Source: CAYHDV01 sp047619465
GTDB lineage: Bacteria > Patescibacteriota > Minisyncoccia > Phycocordibacterales > CSBR16-119
Assembly: GCA_047619465.1 (NCBI GenBank)
Contig: JBLHJW010000010.1
Coordinates: 1 to 27,948 of the forward strand
Direction: 5' to 3'
DNA length: 27,948 bases
The translations under genes were made by a program, and so were the position numbers. The notes beneath the pieces are model-generated. The model made no database searches, had not been told where the DNA came from, and saw only the letters and a program-made list of their open reading frames with translations. Shown piece after piece: positions 23,155-27,948 of this stretch (its first letter is position 1; every line of letters starts with the position of its first letter).

Positions 23155-23412
23155 ACAAGAATTTACATTCTTGTAATTTAGAGTGAAACAAAACAAATAA
23201 AATCATTTTGTTTCTAGATATATTCCGCTCATGAAATATATCTGTAGTTAGTTTTCATAAATCAAATAAATGATTTATGAATTGATGCTGGCAATTTACT
23301 TACATTGCATATAGTAAATTGCGTATAACAAAATCTTATATATTAATAAAAAGTACTAGACCTTTTATTAATCCTCGTTCGGTTATCATGAAGTCTAAGA
23401 CTTTGTGATAAC
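23155..23412 (-). other. 16S leader: six tandem hairpins
   Basis: Six strong inverted repeats in a row: 23155-23174 (8 bp), 23216-23243 (9 bp), 23256-23279 (9 bp), 23291-23322 (10 bp), 23342-23372 (11-12 bp) and 23382-23412 (7 + 5 bp). All lie between the rRNA promoter and the mature 16S 5' end. They are A+T-rich and none is followed by a U-run, so they are structure and not terminators. Confidence 0.7.
23178..23212 (-). other. 5' strand of the pre-16S processing stem
   Basis: Complementary to 21429-21462 (see that entry). It lies about 30-65 nt upstream of the mature 5' end. Confidence 0.75.
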
Positions 23413-23449
23413 TTTACTTGTTTTAATAAGATTTATGATTTTCAAAAAA

Positions 23450-23475
23450 CAAAAAACTGTTTCCAAAAAAACAGT
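23450..23475 (-). terminator. Terminator-like hairpin inside the rRNA leader
   Basis: On the minus strand ACTGTTT/AAACAGT with a 6-nt loop and T6. It lies about 85-110 nt after the predicted start of the rRNA transcript and could attenuate it or end a small RNA. Confidence 0.55.
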
Positions 23476-23559
23476 ACTGCCTCCAGATGCATAGCATCTC
23501 AAAGTTATACGTGTGTTTTTGGTTGTCTTTTGCCTCCTAGCAGCAAACCAGAAGACGTG
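23476..23559 (-). ncRNA. Possible small RNA or leader element at the head of the 16S transcript
   Basis: The segment between the promoter and the terminator-like hairpin holds the small stems TTTGC/GCAAA and AGATGC-TAT-GCATCT, and GGAGGCA twice. There is no open frame of note and no known RNA family is recognised. Confidence 0.3.
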
Positions 23560-23565
23560 AGAACA

Positions 23566-23593
23566 AGTATAGTCATTTGGAAAAGAATGTCAA
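23566..23593 (-). promoter_or_regulatory. Strong sigma-70-type promoter of the 16S rRNA gene
   Basis: On the minus strand TTGACA (23593-23588), 16 bp and TATACT (23571-23566). Transcription should start near 23559, giving a leader of about 410 nt. Confidence 0.75.
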
Positions 23594-23632
23594 GTACTTT
23601 TTAAATCAATTTAATAAAGAACCACACAGACC

Positions 23633-23660
23633 TTGCAGAGTCAAAAAAGAGGTATATAAT
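23633..23660 (+). promoter_or_regulatory. Promoter of the NTPase gene
   Basis: TTGCAG (23633-23638), 16 bp and TATAAT (23655-23660); leader of about 20 nt without Shine-Dalgarno. Confidence 0.55.
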
Positions 23661-23686
23661 CTGACCTAAATCAAACGCAGAAATCA

Positions 23687-24307
23687 ATGTACGTTCTATT
23701 AACAGGCCCTCCAGGTATTGGCAAAAGCACTGTCTTGGATAGCTTTGCAAATACTTTCAACCATAGAGATTTATCAGGAATTCTTGCCTCAGAGGTAAGA
23801 GACGAAAAAGGAAAACGAGTTGGATTCAAAACAACCACTTATCCTCAGTTAACTGAAAGAACTTTTGCGCACAAAGTTTGCATAGATTCTCTTGTTAAGG
23901 TTGGATCTTACAAAGTTAGTATTCAAGATCTTGATGAGTCCATGGAGGAAGCGCTTCAAACTCAAGGCTCAGTATTTCTTTTAGATGAAATAGGTCGCAT
24001 GCAGTCGCATTCGAAAGTTTTTATAAATAGTGCAAAGAAACTATTCAAGGAAAAACCAGATATGTTTGTGGTTGGAACTATAGTTTATGATGATGAGCTA
24101 TTTGCAAGATATTTCAAATACATGAAAGACGTACTCATAATAACGGTCACAGAAAAGAATAGAAATTTTCTAGTGCTATTTCTTAAGTTACTCTTTAGAA
24201 TGCAAATTCCTAGAACTAAATGGTGCGAGTTTATAGAAAAGGTGAAGCCACACCTAATGGCAGGAAATATTTCCCACGCAATGGCACTTGCAAATCTTAT
24301 GAGATAA
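23687..24307 (+). CDS. THEP1-like nucleoside-triphosphatase (NTPase_1 family)
   Basis: 206 aa. P-loop GPPGIGKST (residues 7-15), then the family strand GILASEVRDEKGKRVGFKTTTY, KVGSYKVSIQDLDE, and Walker B VFLLDEIGRMQ (about 95-106), followed by a conserved-like S..F. This order (P-loop, GFxxxEVRExGxRxGF, VGxYxV, DEIGxM) is that of the THEP1 family, which hydrolyses NTPs in vitro; the cellular role is unclear. The C-terminal about 50 residues extend beyond the usual core. It is monocistronic, divergent from the rRNA promoter. Confidence 0.88.
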   Translation: MYVLLTGPPGIGKSTVLDSFANTFNHRDLSGILASEVRDEKGKRVGFKTTTYPQLTERTFAHKVCIDSLVKVGSYKVSIQDLDESMEEALQTQGSVFLLDEIGRMQSHSKVFINSAKKLFKEKPDMFVVGTIVYDDELFARYFKYMKDVLIITVTEKNRNFLVLFLKLLFRMQIPRTKWCEFIEKVKPHLMAGNISHAMALANLMR

Positions 24308-24310
24308 AAT

Positions 24311-24338
24311 AAAAGCCCTCAATTAAGAGGGCTTTTTT
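24311..24338. terminator. Bidirectional terminator
   Basis: AAAAGCCCTC/GAGGGCTTTT with a 6-nt loop and T-run; shared by the converging genes ending at 24307 and 24337. Confidence 0.9.
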
Positions 24339-24852
24339 ATATCAATTCAAAATTTATCTGAATGATTCTATTAGAAGGAATCTTTAGTCTTCCAAGTTTT
24401 AAGTATCCAAGTGATTCAAGTTGGTTCCTGCGATAGGTCAATTCTTCTGTGTACTCAGGTTCAAAATACTCGTTTGAGAGCTTTATTGGTAGATCAGGAC
24501 TCATTATATAGTCTGGGTCTAACTTAAAACCATTAAGAATAGTTTCGTTGTCATCATGGGCATCTTTTTCAACCCCCAAACCGAAACTTCCAACAACAAT
24601 GAGTTTTACGATTATAAAATCTCTATATTCGTTTAAGACGTTTAGAACGCTCAGCCACACAAGCCCGCAATCAGTAAGATCACTAGGTGTCTTTGCTTCA
24701 ACTATAGAGTGTATTGAGAACTTCTCAGCACCATCACTGTTAGATACAGGAGCTTTTGTTAGTTCTAGTTGGTAGATTAACTCATCATACTGACTTGAAA
24801 CATCAGGAGTGTTTCTTTTTGAACCGCCACTACTTGATCCTTCTGCTTTCAT
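24337..24852 (-). CDS. Hypothetical protein, 171 aa
   Basis: I do not recognise it. It is soluble, with a Ser/Gly-rich N-terminus (EGSSSGGSKRN) that looks disordered, a hydrophobic core segment FIIVKLIVVGSFGLGVEK around residue 80, and a C-terminal beta-rich part ending GRLKIPSNRIIQINFELI. It shares the terminator at 24311-24338 with the converging NTPase gene and is preceded by another hairpin, so it appears to be its own unit, though no clear promoter is seen. Confidence 0.65.
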   Translation of the reverse strand: MKAEGSSSGGSKRNTPDVSSQYDELIYQLELTKAPVSNSDGAEKFSIHSIVEAKTPSDLTDCGLVWLSVLNVLNEYRDFIIVKLIVVGSFGLGVEKDAHDDNETILNGFKLDPDYIMSPDLPIKLSNEYFEPEYTEELTYRRNQLESLGYLKLGRLKIPSNRIIQINFELI

Positions 24853-24857
24853 ATTGA

Positions 24858-24887
24858 AAAGTGCTTAGTTTATTTACTAAGCACTTT
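24858..24887 (-). terminator. Terminator of the PG-binding protein gene
   Basis: AAAGTGCTTAG/CTAAGCACTTT with an 8-nt loop, 8 bp past the stop; the T-run is short. Confidence 0.7.
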
Positions 24888-24894
24888 ACATTAT

Positions 24895-25410
24895 TTATAT
24901 GGTTTTCGTCAATAGCCAATCAATCATTGATTGATACGTTGTTGGTCCTGGTGCTCCATCAGCGGTAATACTTACTGATTTCTGGAAGGCAACAACCTTC
25001 GCTTTGGTTCCTGATCCGAACTCATTATCTACTTTACTGGTTGTATCACCAAATATATTTAAGAATTGCTGAACTGTTCCAACGCGAGTTCCACTTGATC
25101 CTTCCTTCATGTATATCTCATCATCTATCAACTTTTGAAGTTTATCTACAACATCCTGATGAGGGTTAACAGCCGGTTCTTCTACCACAGGATCCCCCGT
25201 TTGATTGTTGTCCTCTATTTCTTGAGTTAGGTCAGCGAGTGAGTCAGTGATATCACTTATATCCTGAGCCGCTCCATCTATTTGATCTATATCATTAATT
25301 ACGACCTCTCTAGCTTTGCCAAAATCTAGACTAGAAAAAGCCCAGTGACCTACCGCCCCTAAAATTATAAAAAATAACGCTGCTATAAATTGAAATTTTC
25401 CGTCTGTCAT
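24895..25410 (-). CDS. Membrane-anchored protein with a peptidoglycan-binding domain
   Basis: 171 aa. An N-terminal membrane helix (FIAALFFIILGAVGHWAF) is followed by a Asp/Ile-rich heptad-like segment (about residues 36-70) likely to form a coiled coil, then an acidic Pro linker. The C-terminal about 70 residues read SSGTRVGTVQQFLNIFGD, then FGSGTKAKVVAFQKSVSITADGAPGPTTYQ, the PG_binding_1 fold, a three-helix module that binds cell-wall peptide. It would tether the cytoplasmic membrane to the wall. It follows the 25438-26961 gene by 27 bp on the same strand. Confidence 0.85.
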   Translation of the reverse strand: MTDGKFQFIAALFFIILGAVGHWAFSSLDFGKAREVVINDIDQIDGAAQDISDITDSLADLTQEIEDNNQTGDPVVEEPAVNPHQDVVDKLQKLIDDEIYMKEGSSGTRVGTVQQFLNIFGDTTSKVDNEFGSGTKAKVVAFQKSVSITADGAPGPTTYQSMIDWLLTKTI

Positions 25411-25437
25411 AGTGTTATATTTGTATCATAAATTAGA

Positions 25438-26961
25438 CTAATTTGTAAACATCTCTTGGAGAACCTCGTTTGACTTTTCTCCAACAAACAACCCCCACCC
25501 TCGAAGAGCGTTATCTTTCTGGAATGCTCTAACAGCTTTTACTGTCACTCCGTCGTAAATCCTAGAAGGAATTTGATCGTAGTAATCAAGTTGGAATAGC
25601 GCCTTTTGGATATTTTCTACACTATCACCCCTGTCTCCGATAAATACAGTCGACTCAAACTCAATATCACCAAGTCTTGAATCATAGTTTTTTTGGTTGC
25701 TTTGAGCCTTGATAGATTCTAATACTGGAAAGACTGAACACCCACAAGTTTCTTTTGATTCATCTGTATATTTACCATAACAAACCAGATAGTTATTCGC
25801 CTCGTCCTTTACTTCACAGAAATTGTCTGAAGAAGACAAGCTGATAGGAACAGAATTTACAGGAGCAAAAGTTTCTGGGGTGCGTGTTTGTTGTGACGGG
25901 TTTGAATCAAATATACTTTTAACAACCGCTGGGGCTGGTGCAACTTTCTTTTTTGGAGCTTTTGATCTAAAGAAGCTTGCTAGCGAGTCTAGAAAACCTG
26001 TACTTTGATCATTTACTTGAACTCCATAGTCAATAAACATTACGGGATAATCAAAGGAATCATCCGCCCCACCCTCATCTGTTACAACATTTTCATAGAA
26101 TCTTATGTATCCGAACTCTGTTTCAGGCTGTCCGTTTAGGGAAACCAACGTCTGAAAATATGACGGCTGCTGCATCCAGCCCCCAACTGAATCTAGTGTC
26201 CTATATGTAGACAGAAGATTATTATTGTTATCATAAACTTCTACACCTCCAGCATTTGCTTCAAAAACAGTCCAGTAACAATCTGATTCGATAGAATCAA
26301 CATATCCAGAAATAACAAATGTTTCGTCTACAAGCGCTCCTATTTCTGGCTGAAGAACGAACATGTTACATATGGTTGGAGGTGTCCCAAGCGCGACCTC
26401 TGGGAAAAACCCTTCCTCCTCATCTTCTAGCCACCAGAAAGAACCTGATGAAGCTCCACGCCCCGAGGCTCCACCTCCGCCGTTAGATGCTCCATTGCCT
26501 CCATCGGTTCCGTCTGTTAGGTCGGTTCCATCAGTTCCATCGGCTCTATCGGTTCCGTCTGTTAGGTCGGTTCCATCAGTTCCATCGGCTCTATCGGTTC
26601 CATCAGTTCCATCGGCTCTATCGGTTCCGTCTGTTCCATCGGCTCTATCGGTTCTATCGGTTCTATCGGTTCTATCGGTTCCGTCTGTTCCGTCTGTTCC
26701 GTCTGTTCCATCGGCTCTATCGGTTCCGTCTGTTAAGTCCCTCCCAAGGCCAAAAGGTTTAAGTGCCTCACTATCGTCATTCATGGCCAGGATAGCCGAA
26801 GCAACACCGCGACTAGAAAAGTCAGAATTTTCAGTTTGATTTTCACTATTTGTTTTTGAAAGCCTGGCATTGTCAGTGTTCACAACTTTACCCTGAAGAA
26901 AGGCAGAGGAAATAACCACCACTCCTATAAATATAAATATCGCGTGTACCTGTTTTTTCAT
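25438..26961 (-). CDS. Secreted surface protein: xTD triplet repeats, Gmad2-like and PG-binding domains
   Basis: 507 aa. Signal peptide or anchor (AIFIFIGVVVISSAFL). Residues about 76-153 are 26 triplets of the form GTD, RTD, RAD or LTD, followed by a Gly/Ser-rich stretch. Then comes a domain of about 120 residues (NMFVLQPEIGALVDETFVISGY to EFGYIRFYENVVTDEGGADD) resembling the Gmad2 immunoglobulin-like domain of CPR and Gram-positive surface proteins, a basic Pro/Ala linker, a small Cys-rich part (CGCSVF), and a C-terminal PG_binding_1-like module (GDSVENIQKALFQLDYYDQI to AVRAFQKDNAL). It probably attaches to the cell wall with the repeat as a stalk. Start 2 bp after the stop of the upstream gene, so the two are likely coupled. 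Confidence 0.82.
   Translation of the reverse strand: MKKQVHAIFIFIGVVVISSAFLQGKVVNTDNARLSKTNSENQTENSDFSSRGVASAILAMNDDSEALKPFGLGRDLTDGTDRADGTDGTDGTDGTDRTDRTDRTDRADGTDGTDRADGTDGTDRADGTDGTDLTDGTDRADGTDGTDLTDGTDGGNGASNGGGGASGRGASSGSFWWLEDEEEGFFPEVALGTPPTICNMFVLQPEIGALVDETFVISGYVDSIESDCYWTVFEANAGGVEVYDNNNNLLSTYRTLDSVGGWMQQPSYFQTLVSLNGQPETEFGYIRFYENVVTDEGGADDSFDYPVMFIDYGVQVNDQSTGFLDSLASFFRSKAPKKKVAPAPAVVKSIFDSNPSQQTRTPETFAPVNSVPISLSSSDNFCEVKDEANNYLVCYGKYTDESKETCGCSVFPVLESIKAQSNQKNYDSRLGDIEFESTVFIGDRGDSVENIQKALFQLDYYDQIPSRIYDGVTVKAVRAFQKDNALRGWGLFVGEKSNEVLQEMFTN
26503..26736 (-). repeat. Minisatellite of 9-bp units encoding the xTD repeat
   Basis: 26 in-frame 9-bp units (variants of GGAACCGAT, GGAACAGAC, AGAGCCGAT), with higher-order 27-bp (RAD-GTD-GTD) and near-exact 45-bp (LTD-GTD-RAD-GTD-GTD) blocks. 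Such arrays change length by slippage without shifting the frame. Confidence 0.85.
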
Positions 26962-26963
26962 AA

Positions 26964-27948
26964 CTATTTGAGGCTATTTAGTACGGCTTCTTTTTCTGGG
27001 AAAGAGAGGTCTGATTTATTTGTACACTCTCGTATTTGAGTTTTTTGATCAGAGACAGAGAGTTTTGAGTCAATCTCACAATAAAGGTCCTTGCTCACAA
27101 ACCCTGGAACAGTGGCAGCGGAATCAATAGGTTCACCTACTGGAGTAGTAAGATATGTTCCACTACCATGTTTACACCAATAATCATTATTTACGTTGGA
27201 TCCGTCTGGAACTCCCTCCACGACAACAGAGAATCCAGAACATGAGACGTACACTGTTCTGTAAACCTGAGACGGTGAATAAGGAAGATCTCCAGAACCA
27301 GTAGTTTCATCTACCGGGGCGGTAAGCCATGTACCGCTACCATGCTTACACCAATAATCGTTATTAAGAGTTACGCCATTAGGAACACTACTTACTGTGA
27401 CAGTAGAACCACCAAGACAAGGAACGCTTACGGTTCTTGCCAAAATTTCAAGATCTGCAACTGCAAACTCATCAATGGCACCATACCCAACACCAGTACC
27501 ATCCCCTTCCTGATCCACACATACCGTCTCGAGACTTGGTTCAAAATTACATGAGTGAGTCATTGTTGTAACGCCGGGACAGTTTACGGTGGTTGAACAT
27601 GAGTTTGAAAGAGCAGTAACTACGTCTGAAAGATCTACGGTTGTTCCACCGATGGCACCATACCCAACACCAGTACCATCCCCTTCCTGATCCACACATA
27701 CCGTCTCGAGACTTGGTTCAAAATTACATGAGTGAGTCATTGTTGTAACGCCGGGACAGTTTACGGTGGTTGAACATGAGTTTGAAAGAGTTGTGTCAGG
27801 CCCAGCAGGGATTACTAACCCCTCAGGAACATCAAGGGATCTTGGCGAGAAGATTCCACTGTAAAAACCTTTCATCATTGAACCGAAACCTCTGATAAGT
27901 TTACCTGCTCCAGTGGAAGGCTCTGAAACTTCCTTTTGATCAATGGCG
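26964..27948 (-). CDS. Cys-rich repeat-containing surface protein (5' end outside window)
   Basis: The frame is open to the window edge (it continues ...EVSEPSTGAGKLIRGFGS before the Met at 27878), so the start lies outside. The visible 327 residues hold two identical copies of a 46-residue module beginning SNSCSTTVNCPGVTTM-like and ending DQEGDGTGVGYGAI, then two diverged copies of a second module centred on NNDYWCKHGSGT, then a short C-terminal part with two Cys. Many Cys and the lack of cytoplasmic motifs suggest an extracytoplasmic, disulfide-bonded protein. The stop is 2 bp before the next gene of the surface-protein operon. No known domain is recognised. Confidence 0.75.
   Translation of the reverse strand, partial: AIDQKEVSEPSTGAGKLIRGFGSMMKGFYSGIFSPRSLDVPEGLVIPAGPDTTLSNSCSTTVNCPGVTTMTHSCNFEPSLETVCVDQEGDGTGVGYGAIGGTTVDLSDVVTALSNSCSTTVNCPGVTTMTHSCNFEPSLETVCVDQEGDGTGVGYGAIDEFAVADLEILARTVSVPCLGGSTVTVSSVPNGVTLNNDYWCKHGSGTWLTAPVDETTGSGDLPYSPSQVYRTVYVSCSGFSVVVEGVPDGSNVNNDYWCKHGSGTYLTTPVGEPIDSAATVPGFVSKDLYCEIDSKLSVSDQKTQIRECTNKSDLSFPEKEAVLNSLK
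27475..27613 (-). repeat. 139-bp direct repeat, copy 2 in coding order
   Basis: Base-for-base identical to 27652-27790 by eye; start-to-start distance 177 bp, a multiple of three, so the frame is kept. Confidence 0.9.
27652..27790 (-). repeat. 139-bp direct repeat, copy 1 in coding order
   Basis: See 27475-27613. The 38 bp between copies encode a unique short linker (GGTTVDLSDVVTA). Confidence 0.9.

Noticed and set aside
26500..26740. CRISPR array
   Set aside because: Units are 9 bp, in frame and contiguous, with no spacers; it is a coding minisatellite. No other CRISPR-like repeat is seen.
26363..26839. Plus-strand Ser/Val/Pro-repeat frame opposite the xTD repeat
   Set aside because: It mirrors the 9-bp minisatellite; the minus-strand frame continues into recognisable domains.

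Overview
The window looks like a chromosomal piece of a Patescibacteria/CPR bacterium, most likely of the Parcubacteria (Paceibacteria) type. The evidence is a 16S rRNA gene with CPR-like changes in sites that are otherwise almost universal, a compact SecA, a lysine/alanine-rich histone H1-like protein, PG-binding and Gmad2-like surface proteins, many small unrecognised genes, and short intergenic regions with one intrinsic terminator per transcript. TGA acts as a stop, so the recoded CPR lineages (SR1, Gracilibacteria) do not fit.

Layout. 1-2.5 kb: 3' part of dnaE and an unknown gene. 2.6-6.0 kb (minus): a secreted lysozyme-fold protein and secA. 6.3-10.5 kb: an A+T-rich two-gene island encoding an OLD-type ATPase/TOPRIM nuclease and a UvrD-like helicase, a Gabija-like anti-phage pair. 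10.6-12.0 kb: small genes, including a DoxX-like membrane protein. 12.1-13.5 kb: a SAM-I riboswitch with its own terminator, a short metK and an unknown gene. 13.6-16.0 kb: H1-like protein, an ArsR-type regulator with a large palindromic operator, a deoxyribosyltransferase-like protein, a putative small structured RNA, a frameshifted gene remnant, a SemiSWEET and a small membrane protein. 16.1-16.5 kb: RNase P RNA. 16.6-20.4 kb: a protein with an RNA polymerase alpha-CTD-like end, then class I ribonucleotide reductase nrdB-nrdA, with the ATP-cone on the beta subunit. 20.6-21.3 kb: DUF192 protein and a 52-residue membrane peptide. 21.4-23.6 kb: a solitary 16S rRNA gene on the minus strand with its own promoter, a leader of stacked hairpins, a processing stem and a terminator. 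23.7-27.9 kb: a THEP1-like NTPase, an unknown gene, and a minus-strand cluster of surface or envelope proteins with DNA repeats.

The most interesting signal is in translation. The 16S 3' tail after helix 45 has no CCUCC, so the canonical anti-Shine-Dalgarno is absent, and none of the well-supported genes here has a convincing Shine-Dalgarno sequence. At least six genes have a -10 hexamer 6-8 nt before the ATG, which predicts leaderless mRNAs. The 530-loop pseudoknot of the 16S is also rewritten by paired compensatory changes, which shows the rRNA sequence is real and not an assembly error. All RNA numbering was aligned to E. coli by eye.
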